25,491 nt of DNA from UBA1731 sp964567665 (lineage in GTDB: Bacteria; Verrucomicrobiota; Kiritimatiellia; RFP12; UBA1067), in the NCBI GenBank assembly GCA_964567665.1, contig CAZMNN010000036.1, forward strand, positions 1 to 25,491, in the 5' to 3' direction. The notes below the pieces were generated by a model. The model was not told the DNA's origin. It saw only the letters and a list, made by a program, of their open reading frames with translations, and made no database searches. Of this stretch, positions 7,796 to 15,815 are shown one piece after another (the first letter of the stretch is position 1; each line of letters starts with the position of its first letter). The translations under genes and the position numbers were made by a program.

Positions 7796-8068
7796 ATGGA
7801 CAAGGTAGTCATAACGGTTGTCGGCAAGGATACGATAGGGATTCTCGCGAAGACCTGCACGTACCTCGCCGACAGCGGCGTGAACATCCTCGACATCTCC
7901 CAGACGATTGTCCAGGACTACTTCAACATGATGATGATCGCTGACATGAAGGGCGCAAGCCGCTCCTTCGACGTTCTTGCGGCGGAGCTGGCCGCCGTCG
8001 GCGAAAGCCTCGGTGTGCAGGTGAAGTGCCAGCGTGAGGAGATATTCGACAAGATGCATCGGGTGTGA
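7796..8068 (+). CDS. Small ACT-domain protein of the UPF0237 family
   Basis: This 90-residue protein is a single ACT domain of the UPF0237/ACT_6 type. It starts VVITVVGKDTIGILAKTCTYLADSGVNILDISQTIV, with the Gly-Ile turn and beta-alpha-beta pattern of ligand-binding ACT folds, then NMMMIADM in the edge strand. Proteins of this size usually dimerise and may bind amino acids. In many Firmicutes the family precedes a UPF0210 gene; no such partner is present here. ggggag is upstream of the ATG and the gene follows secY by 18 bp, so it is probably co-transcribed. The ligand is unknown. Confidence 0.9.
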   Translation: MDKVVITVVGKDTIGILAKTCTYLADSGVNILDISQTIVQDYFNMMMIADMKGASRSFDVLAAELAAVGESLGVQVKCQREEIFDKMHRV

Positions 8069-8125
8069 ACGCCGTCTGCGGCGCTTCCGGCAGGGATGTG
8101 CATTTGATTTGAAAGGAACAGACAA

Positions 8126-8902
8126 ATGGAAATCGTAATCTGCAAAACGAAGGAAGAGGCGAGCCGCAAGGCCGCCGAGATGATCACCGCAGCCGTCAAG
8201 GCGAACCCGAAGATTGTGCTTGGTCTTGCGACCGGCTCCACGCCCGTCCCGATGTACAAGGAGATGGCGAAGGCCGTCAAGGCGAAGAAGGTCTCCTATG
8301 CGCAGGTGCGCACCTGGAACCTCGACGAGTATCTTGGGCTTCCCGGTACGCACGACCAGAGCTACCGCTACTTCATGGACAAGAACCTCTTTGAGTCCAT
8401 CGACATCAAGAAGTCAAACACCCATGTTCTGAACGGGCTTGCGAAGGATTGGCGCAAGGAGGTCAAGTCCTACGAGGCGGCGATCAAGAAGGCCGGCGGC
8501 ATCGACATCCAGGTGCTCGGAATCGGCTCGGACGGCCACATCGCGTTCAACGAACCCGGCTCGTCGCTCACGTCCCGCACCCGTCTCGTCTCCCTTACGC
8601 CGCAGACGATCAAGGACAACGCCCGTTTCTTCAAGAAGGCGGCCGACGTTCCGCGTCAGGCTCTCTCCATGGGCGTAGGCTCCATCATGGAGGCGAAGCG
8701 CATCATTCTTCTTGCGTTCGGCAAGAACAAGGCCGCCGCCGTCGCCGCCGCAGTCGAGGGTGGCGTGTCGCAGTTCTGCACGGCTTCCGCGCTCCAGATG
8801 CACGAGGATGCCTGGTTCTTCTGCGATGAGGAGGCGGCGTCCAAGCTGAAGCTCAAGAAGTACTACGCATGGCGCGCTGAGAACGAACTCGCCCGTGCCT
8901 GA
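8126..8902 (+). CDS. nagB: Glucosamine-6-phosphate deaminase
   Basis: This 258-residue cytoplasmic enzyme converts glucosamine-6-phosphate to fructose-6-phosphate and ammonia, the entry of GlcN/GlcNAc into glycolysis. Active-site landmarks are in order: LGLATGSTP (phosphate loop), TWNLDEYLGL with Asp67, and GIGSDGHIAFNEPGSS with Asp136, His138 and Glu143. These correspond to Asp72, Asp141, His143 and Glu148 of E. coli NagB. The C-terminal AAVEGGVSQFCTASALQMH is also typical. A GAAAGG Shine-Dalgarno lies before the ATG. The 57-bp gap upstream contains a small cgccg/cggcg hairpin at 8070-8083. No nagA or transporter is adjacent, so it is not in a dedicated nag operon. Confidence 0.95.
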   Translation: MEIVICKTKEEASRKAAEMITAAVKANPKIVLGLATGSTPVPMYKEMAKAVKAKKVSYAQVRTWNLDEYLGLPGTHDQSYRYFMDKNLFESIDIKKSNTHVLNGLAKDWRKEVKSYEAAIKKAGGIDIQVLGIGSDGHIAFNEPGSSLTSRTRLVSLTPQTIKDNARFFKKAADVPRQALSMGVGSIMEAKRIILLAFGKNKAAAVAAAVEGGVSQFCTASALQMHEDAWFFCDEEAASKLKLKKYYAWRAENELARA

Positions 8903-8910
8903 CATGAAGC

Positions 8911-9864
8911 ATGGGAAAGGCGTGGGCATTGCTGTGCGGGACGGTCAAGCGGTTCCTTGACGCCCGATGCGGCCTCCATGCGGCGGGTCTGACGTACTTT
9001 ACGCTCCTTTCGCTGGTGCCGATCCTCTGCCTTTCCCTTCTTCTTGCCAAGATGTGCGGCGTTGGCGACATCGCCCGCACGCAGATAAACAAGGGTCTCG
9101 ATGCGTACATAACGCAGATCGAGACTGCGCAGGATGACCTTGGCGCATCAACTGCGATTCCGGCGACGATGCTTGAGGAGCGCAGGGAGGCAGCCAAGGC
9201 CTTGGCGTCCCAGGCTCGCGAGGTGTCGAACAGCCTCTTCGACCGTGCCGCGAAATTTGATGCCTCCACCCTCGGATGGATCGGCATTGCGATGCTTGCC
9301 TGGACGGTCATCTCGACGTTCGGCATGGTGGAGACGTCCATGAACGAAATCTGGGGCGTGAAGGCGTCCCGTCCGCTCTGGAAGCGCTGTGTGCTGTATC
9401 TCCTCGTCACGGTAATCGCCCCGATACTTGTTGCGTTGGCTCTTTCCATGCCTGTCCTCGGCGCGGTCAAGGCGATACTTGAAGGCGCCGCCGGCTACAT
9501 CCCGTATTCGCGGCGGTTCATGGATCTGCTCGTGGCGGTGCTTTTCTCCAAGACCGTTTCGTATCTCGTCACGCTGTGCTTCGCGGCTCTGGCGTTCGGC
9601 TTCTTCTACAAGTTCATGCCGTTCTGCAGGGTTCAGACGAAATGGGCGCTGGCGTCCGGCGGCGTCATCGCGCTCGTGTTCGGCCTGTGGCTGAAGATCT
9701 GCATAATCGCCCAGGTTGGCGTGGCGAACAGCTCCGCGCTCTATGGATCGTTCGCGTTTCTCCCGATAGTCCTTGCGTGGCTTTACATATCCTGGCAGAT
9801 TGTGCTTGCCGGATCCGCCCTGTCATGTCAGCTGCAGTCCACATTCTCCTCCTCGCAAGCCTGA
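8911..9864 (+). CDS. YihY/BrkB-family inner-membrane protein
   Basis: This 317-residue protein has six predicted transmembrane helices (roughly 27-48, 122-142, 160-185, 205-232, 246-268, 282-304). It carries the family's YGSFAFLPIVLAWLYISW signature near the C-terminus and the AAGLTYFTLLSLVP motif in the first helix. The family was once misnamed ribonuclease BN; its function is unsettled. A charged, probably helical insert at residues 53-118 separates helices 1 and 2. The ATG lies 8 bp after the nagB stop with no clear Shine-Dalgarno, so translation is probably coupled. An earlier ATG at 8904 is out of frame. The 3' end overlaps the next gene by 40 bp. Confidence 0.88.
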   Translation: MGKAWALLCGTVKRFLDARCGLHAAGLTYFTLLSLVPILCLSLLLAKMCGVGDIARTQINKGLDAYITQIETAQDDLGASTAIPATMLEERREAAKALASQAREVSNSLFDRAAKFDASTLGWIGIAMLAWTVISTFGMVETSMNEIWGVKASRPLWKRCVLYLLVTVIAPILVALALSMPVLGAVKAILEGAAGYIPYSRRFMDLLVAVLFSKTVSYLVTLCFAALAFGFFYKFMPFCRVQTKWALASGGVIALVFGLWLKICIIAQVGVANSSALYGSFAFLPIVLAWLYISWQIVLAGSALSCQLQSTFSSSQA

Positions 9865-11324
9865 TCTTCCAGCCGGCGAAGGAGTTTCCGGATCTCGCGC
9901 TCTCGTGTGGGATTCCAGCGAACGCAAAGGCCGAGCCGGTGGAGATGCCGAAAGCCGAGGCGTACATCGTCGGCGACAGCGGCGGAAGCGTTCTGGAGGA
10001 TCGCTACGACGTGTTCGACCTGTGGTATGCGGATTCGATGCGCGGACGCTGGCGTGACGCCGACGGAAACCGGATGTCGATAGGCCGCATACGGCTGAAG
10101 ATCCCCGGCGACGCCGGCGATGTCGTCCGCACTCGTCGTGACTTTGCCGCCCGCTATGCCGATGCAGTCCGTCCGGATGACCTTGAGGCGCTTGACGACG
10201 CCGTGTATCTCCTTTCGCCGGTGGAGGTCTCCGCAAGGGTCGCTCCGCGCCGCTCCCAGCGGCAGAACCTTGCCGCGCTCTGGCGCTACGAGACGACTAA
10301 CGCAAACGCCTTCGTGTATGCGTTCAGGCCTCGCGGGAGGCAGAGGATCGTGACGGACTGGTATCTGGTCTCGCTCGTCTCCGATGAGCCTGATGCGCCG
10401 GATGCCATAGACCGCTGGCTCGACGAAGTGCGGTGGATCGGAGACTCCGGCGAACCTCTGCCGCCGTCTGGAAACGCCGAGACCGGTCTGCTTGCGGAGG
10501 ACTACCGCCGCAATGTAGTCAACTACGGCGACTGGCATTTCACCGCCGCCTCGAATGTTGTGGTCGTAGACAACATAGCCGCCCCGGAACGCAGCGCATT
10601 CATCTCGGCGCTCACGAACGGTCTCCCGAAGATGCAGGCCGCCTACCGTGCCGCGCTGCCCTCCCCGCTTGCGGACGATACGCACATTGCGGCGGTGCGC
10701 ATCTTCGATTCGCGCAACGAGTATCTTGACTATGTCGGCTGGGATATGCAGTGGTCGGCGGCGCTGTGGAGCCCGCAGCGCCGCGAACTCGTGATGTTCT
10801 ATCCGATGGACGGCGCGGCGGCGATGCTCCGCACTGTGTGGCACGAGGCGCTTCACCAGCACCTCGACTATGCCTGTTCGATGCTCCAGATGCCGCCGTG
10901 GTTCAATGAAGGACACGCCGTCCTGTTCGAGAACTCGCATTTCGACTCAACCGGACGTCTTGTGTTCGATGTCGACCGCGAGGCGTCCGCCGCGATAAAT
11001 TCAGATGTTCCGGGGTTGGCCGGGCAGCTGCCGGCCCTGTTCGCCATGGACTACGCAGATTTCTACGCGGGAAGCGATGAAGAGCGCAGGATGAAGTACC
11101 GCCTTGCATGGTCGCTGGCGTACTTTCTTCAGGTGGGTGCGCCGGAGGTCAGGTTCCAGCCGTTCAGGAACCTTCGCAGTGACCTCATGAAGTCCTTGGT
11201 GTGCACGAGGCGGCGCAGCGACGCAATGCGCGACGTCATGGGCGGCGAGATGACGGAGAACCTGATCAAGGAGTGGATTTCCTTCTGGAAAGGCGGTGCG
11301 CAGCCGCATGACGGCGCACTGTGA
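9825..11324 (+). CDS. Secreted DUF1570-like zinc metallopeptidase
   Basis: This 499-residue protein has a short N-terminal hydrophobic segment (MSAAVHILLLASLIF) that could be a signal peptide. A gluzincin-type site follows: HEALH at 340-344 gives two zinc ligands and the catalytic Glu341, and Glu362 in PPWFNEGHAVLFE is the likely third ligand. 'HEAxHQ ... PxWxxEGxA' is characteristic of DUF1570. The first 300 residues show no recognised domain. The open frame extends upstream to 9576, but that part is the YihY coding sequence in another phase, so I placed the start at the ATG at 9825, which overlaps yihY by 40 bp. The substrate is unknown. The stop codon overlaps the -10 box of the next gene. 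Confidence 0.78.
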   Translation: MSAAVHILLLASLIFQPAKEFPDLALSCGIPANAKAEPVEMPKAEAYIVGDSGGSVLEDRYDVFDLWYADSMRGRWRDADGNRMSIGRIRLKIPGDAGDVVRTRRDFAARYADAVRPDDLEALDDAVYLLSPVEVSARVAPRRSQRQNLAALWRYETTNANAFVYAFRPRGRQRIVTDWYLVSLVSDEPDAPDAIDRWLDEVRWIGDSGEPLPPSGNAETGLLAEDYRRNVVNYGDWHFTAASNVVVVDNIAAPERSAFISALTNGLPKMQAAYRAALPSPLADDTHIAAVRIFDSRNEYLDYVGWDMQWSAALWSPQRRELVMFYPMDGAAAMLRTVWHEALHQHLDYACSMLQMPPWFNEGHAVLFENSHFDSTGRLVFDVDREASAAINSDVPGLAGQLPALFAMDYADFYAGSDEERRMKYRLAWSLAYFLQVGAPEVRFQPFRNLRSDLMKSLVCTRRRSDAMRDVMGGEMTENLIKEWISFWKGGAQPHDGAL

Positions 11325-11330
11325 TATAAT
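11322..11330 (+). promoter_or_regulatory. Extended -10 promoter for the NfeD/deacylase pair
   Basis: TGA-TATAAT at 11322-11330 is a perfect extended -10; its TGA is also the stop codon of the DUF1570 gene. No good -35 is seen 16-18 bp upstream. The short leader carries AAGGAGG seven bases before the ATG at 11349. Confidence 0.6.
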
Positions 11331-11348
11331 CACGACAAGGAGGTTGAC

Positions 11349-11798
11349 ATGGATTTTCTCGACATAGGCTGGATATGGCTGTACGTGGGTGCGGGTCTGA
11401 TGCTTGCCGAAATGCTCACGCCCGGATTCGTGATGTTCTTCTTCGGACTTTCCGCCGCAACCGTCGGTGGACTCGTCCTGCTTCTTCCCGATCCGTTCAA
11501 TCCGTCGTTCAAGTGGCAGCTGGCGTTCTTTTCGCTCTTCTCACTCATATATCTCGTCACGCTGCGGCGGTACGTCAAAAACGTGTTCTTCGGCGACAAC
11601 GGACGCAGCCGGACGCTTCCCGACGAATTTGCCGGACGCATCGGCGAGGTTGTCTCCGCGATAGCGCCGGACGTCCCCGGCCGCGTTTCCGTTGGCGATG
11701 CGGAGTGGACTGCAACGGCGGATGAGCCAATCTCGGCCGGAGAAAAGGTGAAGGTCGTTTCGCGCAGCAACCTGACGCTTTGCGTGAAAAGGGTCTGA
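11349..11798 (+). CDS. NfeD-family short membrane protein
   Basis: This 149-residue protein has the short NfeD layout: two to three transmembrane segments (about residues 8-30, 33-47 and 57-70), then a soluble C-terminal OB-fold beginning GRIGEVVSAIAPDVPGRVSVGDAEWTA and ending with the typical hydrophobic strand (GEKVKVVSRSNLTLCVKRV). Such proteins usually partner SPFH/stomatin-like proteins in membrane organisation, and the OB-fold is thought to mediate that interaction. No SPFH gene is adjacent. A consensus AAGGAGG supports the start. Its stop shares bases with the ATG of the next gene (TGATG), indicating translational coupling. Confidence 0.88.
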   Translation: MDFLDIGWIWLYVGAGLMLAEMLTPGFVMFFFGLSAATVGGLVLLLPDPFNPSFKWQLAFFSLFSLIYLVTLRRYVKNVFFGDNGRSRTLPDEFAGRIGEVVSAIAPDVPGRVSVGDAEWTATADEPISAGEKVKVVSRSNLTLCVKRV

Positions 11799-13393
11799 TG
11801 CGCACACTCATAGAGAACGGAACCGTCGTGGACGGGACTGGGCGTCCCGGATTCCGCGGGTATGTTGCGTTCACGGATGACAGGATCACGGACGTTGGCG
11901 AAGGCCGTCTGCCGGCATCGGCGCGTTGCAGCTTCGATTGCGTGGTGGATGCGACAGGATGCGCGGTCACTCCGGGGTTAATAGACGCCCACAGCCACAG
12001 CGACGCCTATCTCGTGGTTGAACCTGATGCGCCGAGCAAGCTCAGCCAGGGGATAACCACGGAGATCAACGGACAGTGCGGCGGCAGTGTCGCGCCGCGC
12101 TATGGCGAGGCGCGACTTTCCGGTGACTGGGCGAGCATACTCGGAGAACGGCTCACGTGGCGTTCGCTTGCCGAATATCGCGAGACGCTGGCGGCGGCGC
12201 GTCCGTCGATAAACACAGTGCAGTTCATCGGACACAACACGCTTCGCTCTTCGGTCGTCGGGTACTGCGGCCGGGCTGCAACCCCGGACGAAGTGGAGCG
12301 CATGGGCCGTCTGCTTGCGCGGGAACTCGATGACGGCGGATGGGGTCTCACGACTGGCCTGATATACCAGCCGGGAAAATACTCCACGCCAGAGGAGGTC
12401 ACGGCGCTCGCCGGCGTCGCCGCCCGTTGCGGCGGTCTGTACGCCACGCACATGAGGAGTGAAGGTGATGCGATAATAGAGGCGATTGACGAGGTGCTTG
12501 AGCTGGTGCGGGCGACAGGCATCCGCGCCGAGATTTCGCATCTCAAGACAAGCGGCAGACGCAACTGGCACAAGATAGACGAAGTGTTGGAGAAGATGCA
12601 GGGTGCAGTGGACTGCGGCCTGCTGCTCGGCAGCGACCGCTATCCGTTCTGCGCCGCAGGGACAGACCTTGATGTGGTGTTTCCCGACTGGGCGGGCGAG
12701 GGCGGTGCGCCGGCAGAGCTTGAGCGTCTTGCGGATGCAGCGACCCGCTCGCGCATTGTCGCCGAGATCGATAAGTCTGACAGGGACTGGTCAACGGTGA
12801 TGATCGGCGGCGTATGGCATCCCGACAACAGGCGGTATCCCGGCCGCACCGTGTCGGAGCTGCTGCACAGCGGCGAGGCGTCCTCAGGCGGTGCGCGTAC
12901 GCCTGGAGAGCTTGTGTGTTCTATACTGGAGAAGGATCTCTGCCGCACTGGGGCGTTCTTCTTCGGGATGAGCGAGGAGAACCTTGACCGGATCTACGCA
13001 ATGCCGTGGATCGTTCCCGGCAGCGACGCATCTCTCCGTGCTCCGTGGGGACCGCTCGGTGCAGACCATCCGCATCCGCGTGCATATGGAACGATGCCGG
13101 AGTTCTACCGCCGCACGGCGCGTGGCGCCGCACGTCCGGACGCTGCCGCGATTGCGCGGATGACGTCCGTTCCGGCAAGGCGTTTTGGGATTGCCGGGCG
13201 GGGTGTCCTTGAGGAAGGCTCATTCGCGGATATTGCCGTATGGCATGAGGCGGAGTTCCGCAACACAGCCACGTATGCGAAAAGCCATTCGTTCTGCGAG
13301 GGGATGGAAAAGGTGTTCGTAAACGGTGCGCTGGCATACGATGGCGGTACGTTCACCCATTCCGGGACGGGACGTTTCCTTGAACGCAGTTGA
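11798..13393 (+). CDS. N-acyl-D-amino-acid deacylase (amidohydrolase superfamily)
   Basis: This 531-residue protein matches D-aminoacylase, which hydrolyses N-acyl-D-amino acids to D-amino acid and a carboxylate. Visible metal and catalytic positions are HSH at 65-67 after GLID, Cys94 in INGQCGGS (the unusual Cys ligand of this family), His218 in ATHMRSEGD, His248 in EISHLK and Asp410 in PGSDASL. They parallel Cys96, His220, His250 and Asp366 of the Alcaligenes enzyme. The opening LIENGTVVDGTG is the typical amidohydrolase beta-sandwich strand. I chose the ATG at 11798, which overlaps the NfeD stop, over an in-frame TTG at 11780 inside that gene. No signal peptide is seen, so it is probably cytoplasmic and recycles D-amino-acid derivatives. 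Related activities such as D-glutamate deacylase cannot be excluded. Confidence 0.9.
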   Translation: MRTLIENGTVVDGTGRPGFRGYVAFTDDRITDVGEGRLPASARCSFDCVVDATGCAVTPGLIDAHSHSDAYLVVEPDAPSKLSQGITTEINGQCGGSVAPRYGEARLSGDWASILGERLTWRSLAEYRETLAAARPSINTVQFIGHNTLRSSVVGYCGRAATPDEVERMGRLLARELDDGGWGLTTGLIYQPGKYSTPEEVTALAGVAARCGGLYATHMRSEGDAIIEAIDEVLELVRATGIRAEISHLKTSGRRNWHKIDEVLEKMQGAVDCGLLLGSDRYPFCAAGTDLDVVFPDWAGEGGAPAELERLADAATRSRIVAEIDKSDRDWSTVMIGGVWHPDNRRYPGRTVSELLHSGEASSGGARTPGELVCSILEKDLCRTGAFFFGMSEENLDRIYAMPWIVPGSDASLRAPWGPLGADHPHPRAYGTMPEFYRRTARGAARPDAAAIARMTSVPARRFGIAGRGVLEEGSFADIAVWHEAEFRNTATYAKSHSFCEGMEKVFVNGALAYDGGTFTHSGTGRFLERS

Positions 13394-13476
13394 ATTGAGC
13401 CGCCAGTCACATCATGCGGACGGGCGGTCGTATGCCGACAAGAAGCGTTCCCTAACCGACGAGGAGTCCGGTTTCA

Positions 13477-14232
13477 TCAGCCGGATGCACGGGCGTGTGC
13501 GACGCCGTAGCCGAAGAGCGCGAAGTCGCCGCGCAGCGGATCTTCAGGAAAGACCTCGGCGAGAGAGACCGTAAGTTTTCTGGCGGCGCACATGGATGTG
13601 CAAGAGCCTTTGAGGAGGCCGAGCCGACGCGACTGCTGCATCACGTGCGTATCAAGCGGCATCACAAGCGTCCTGCGGTCTATGAAGTCCGACCAGAGTC
13701 CGATGTCCACCGGCGAACCGCTGCGCACCATCCACCTCAGGAACATGCAGATGCGCTTGCAGGCGGAGCGGGCGTCCTTCGGAACCACGGCGTCGCCTCC
13801 ATGCGCTGAGAAGTAGCGGCATATCGCCGCAACGGCGCCGAACCCAGTACCGTCCCCCTCTGATCTGACGTAGCCGCCGAGCGTTCCGTGCTCTTCCATC
13901 AGCTTTCGGTACGCGCACAGAAACGAGTTCATCGTGCTGAACGTGAAGAACCGGTAGAAGCAGCGTTCAGGATCGGCCGGAACATCCTTTGCGAATCTGC
14001 CTTGTCTGATCCATCCATCAACGTCGTCGGCCGCACGTTCGCGCATCCACTGGATTTTTGGCATGAACTGCGCCCGGCTTCCGAAACTGAGGCACGACGC
14101 CAGAAACGCCAGCGCCTCCCGGTTCGCATCGCCGTCAACCTGATGCATGAACCAGGAAGGGTCACCGTTCAGGAAGTCCGGAGTTTCATACCTGTCGGCG
14201 TATTCGGCAAGCAGCGAGAATGGAGTTGTCAT
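13477..14232 (-). CDS. TIGR02757 (DUF2400) family protein
   Basis: This 251-residue protein matches TIGR02757 by its ordered motifs: LASCLSFGSRAQFMPKI, ERCFYRFFTF, the Cys/Arg-rich ACKRICMFLRWMVR, VDIGLW and MPLDTHVMQQSRRLGLL, ending with DFALFGYGVA. Spacing and helical content resemble HhH-type DNA-repair glycosylase folds, but the family has no established function. The ATG at 14232 gives the expected family length; an upstream open extension is antisense to the neighbouring gene and is not credible. There is no clear Shine-Dalgarno. It has its own extended -10 about 50 bp upstream. It converges on the deacylase gene with an 83-bp gap in which I see no convincing terminator. Confidence 0.88.
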   Translation of the reverse strand: MTTPFSLLAEYADRYETPDFLNGDPSWFMHQVDGDANREALAFLASCLSFGSRAQFMPKIQWMRERAADDVDGWIRQGRFAKDVPADPERCFYRFFTFSTMNSFLCAYRKLMEEHGTLGGYVRSEGDGTGFGAVAAICRYFSAHGGDAVVPKDARSACKRICMFLRWMVRSGSPVDIGLWSDFIDRRTLVMPLDTHVMQQSRRLGLLKGSCTSMCAARKLTVSLAEVFPEDPLRGDFALFGYGVAHARASG

Positions 14233-14281
14233 GCGGTGAAGGTGTGTTTGCAGGTTGGAGTTCTGTTGTTGAAAGAGCGGT

Positions 14282-14290
14282 ATTCTATCA
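14282..14290 (-). promoter_or_regulatory. Extended -10 promoter for the TIGR02757 gene
   Basis: On the minus strand TGA-TAGAAT occupies 14290-14282. It sits in the 109-bp gap behind the DUF4832 stop and gives a leader of about 40 nt with no Shine-Dalgarno. A weak -35-like TTCCGC lies about 18 bp upstream. Confidence 0.45.
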
Positions 14291-14341
14291 CAGCGGATGG
14301 CGGGTGCGGAAACCGTTCCCTTAAACATCAATCTCCAGCAA

Positions 14342-15790
14342 TCACCTCGAAGGCGTAAGGACGTTGAGCAGGCGTTCGCCGACCGTCTCCACCACGCCGC
14401 CGCCGGCCAGGCGGATTGCGTATTCCGGACGCATACGGAGCGACGGCGATTCATCCGGCAGCCAAAGCGCGAGACGGTCGCCCTTGCGTTGCGCGGGGAC
14501 TGTTCCCTCGATTACTGTCTCCGCCTCCGGTTCGAGGCGGCGGCAGTCGAACCCAGTTGGATATTCCTTGGCCGTGCCGTCCGCCGACAGGATGACAAAG
14601 AATGCCTGACGCGGATTGATCGGTGCGGCGAAGCCGCTGTTCCGGATTGTCACACGAGCCGTCTCGCCCGTCCATGCGGCGCTTGTTGCGGCAAGCCGAT
14701 AGCCAAGATGGTCACGGATGTACTCATAGGCTGTTCGGTAGGGGACGCCGGCAAAATATGCGGGGTCGCTTGGAATGCCGAACGCCGCGAGCAGCTCCGC
14801 CGTAATGGGCGTCTTCTTCCACGTGTCGATCGGCCCGATGTCCTTCCCGCTGTTCATATCAAGTTCGGAGTTGCCGTGCACGAGGCTGAACGTCGTGTAG
14901 TGGTGTCGGCGCAGACGGACGAGCGCATCCAGACCGTTCTGGCGGGCTGGATCGACGTGTCCGATCCAGAACAGTTCGCCGTCCACCGGAACGTGCGCAC
15001 CTATGCGGGTGACGAGATCGAACTGCGGATTCCCCGGCTCGGAGAAGCGTGTGCCGAGAATCTCGTCCCACGGCATCCTCATGAGGCGGTTGCGGTCGCC
15101 CATGAATGTGCCGGAGTCGTGGAAATCGGCAAGCGTCGCGTCGTTGAAGAAGCCAATGCGGTCGTCGCCGAATCCGAGGTCGGCGAGGACGTTCTCGCGC
15201 AGCTGCATCGTGCGAAGCATCGTCGAACGGTTCGTGGGCAGAAGATGTTCGATCGTGTGCTGCACGACCTTGGTCGATGCCGCGCGGTCGAACTCGATGC
15301 CGCTGGCGGACGAGTGGAATTCGCCCCATGCCCCGACCCAGCCGATCTGGACGGCGTAGATGACGTCTGCGTTGCGCTTGACGATTGCGGAAAGCTCCTG
15401 GATGTGCGACAGGATTCGCGTGAGCGTCGGGCCGCGCATTCGGGACATGTCGGTCTCGTAGGCGAAGCGGAAGAGGTACTTTACGCCATCCCGCCGCGCC
15501 TTGTCGAAGTCGGACTGAATCGCCTCCAGCTTCGTCTGCGGAATCGGCGCATCGCAGTAGCGCGTAAGGTAGCAGTATGCTTGTGCGACGCGCACGCCGT
15601 CCTTCGCATAGTCCGCGAACGGCCAGTTGTTGCGGATATATTTCGGCAGAGGCTCCCCGGCTTCGCGCCCGACGCGAATCTCGAAACGAAAGCCCCGCTC
15701 AGGGTTCGGCAGTCCATCCCTGTCCGACGCAATGAGCGCAGCTGCGCATCCAATCGCCAATCCTGCGGCGACAAATTCTTTCAACTTCAT
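14342..15790 (-). CDS. Secreted DUF4874/DUF4832 domain protein
   Basis: This 482-residue protein has an N-terminal signal peptide (MKLKEFVAAGLAIGCAAALIAS). Then comes the DUF4874-type start LPNPERGFRFEIRV, a TIM-barrel-like region with KYLFRFAYETD and VQIGWVGAWGEFHSS, and a C-terminal DUF4832 part ending in a beta-sandwich (TGETARVTIRNSGFAAP onwards). The domains are common in secreted carbohydrate-active proteins and the barrel resembles glycoside hydrolases, but no activity is established; the Asp and Glu residues in YETD and WGEFH are acidic candidates only. GGAGG sits before the ATG. The gene starts 25 bp after the beta-helix gene and is the last of a three-gene operon. Confidence 0.85.
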   Translation of the reverse strand: MKLKEFVAAGLAIGCAAALIASDRDGLPNPERGFRFEIRVGREAGEPLPKYIRNNWPFADYAKDGVRVAQAYCYLTRYCDAPIPQTKLEAIQSDFDKARRDGVKYLFRFAYETDMSRMRGPTLTRILSHIQELSAIVKRNADVIYAVQIGWVGAWGEFHSSASGIEFDRAASTKVVQHTIEHLLPTNRSTMLRTMQLRENVLADLGFGDDRIGFFNDATLADFHDSGTFMGDRNRLMRMPWDEILGTRFSEPGNPQFDLVTRIGAHVPVDGELFWIGHVDPARQNGLDALVRLRRHHYTTFSLVHGNSELDMNSGKDIGPIDTWKKTPITAELLAAFGIPSDPAYFAGVPYRTAYEYIRDHLGYRLAATSAAWTGETARVTIRNSGFAAPINPRQAFFVILSADGTAKEYPTGFDCRRLEPEAETVIEGTVPAQRKGDRLALWLPDESPSLRMRPEYAIRLAGGGVVETVGERLLNVLTPSR

Positions 15791-15815
15791 TTCAGTCCTC
15801 CAGCTTCAAACGGTT

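Noticed and set aside
6824..8353. A 509-codon antisense open frame across secY, the ACT gene and nagB
   Set aside because: It crosses three well-supported genes and has a low-complexity His/Arg/Asp/Glu composition typical of shadows.
9576..9824. Upstream extension of the DUF1570 peptidase frame
   Set aside because: The extension lies inside yihY in another phase; the first plausible start with a hydrophobic signal segment is the ATG at 9825.
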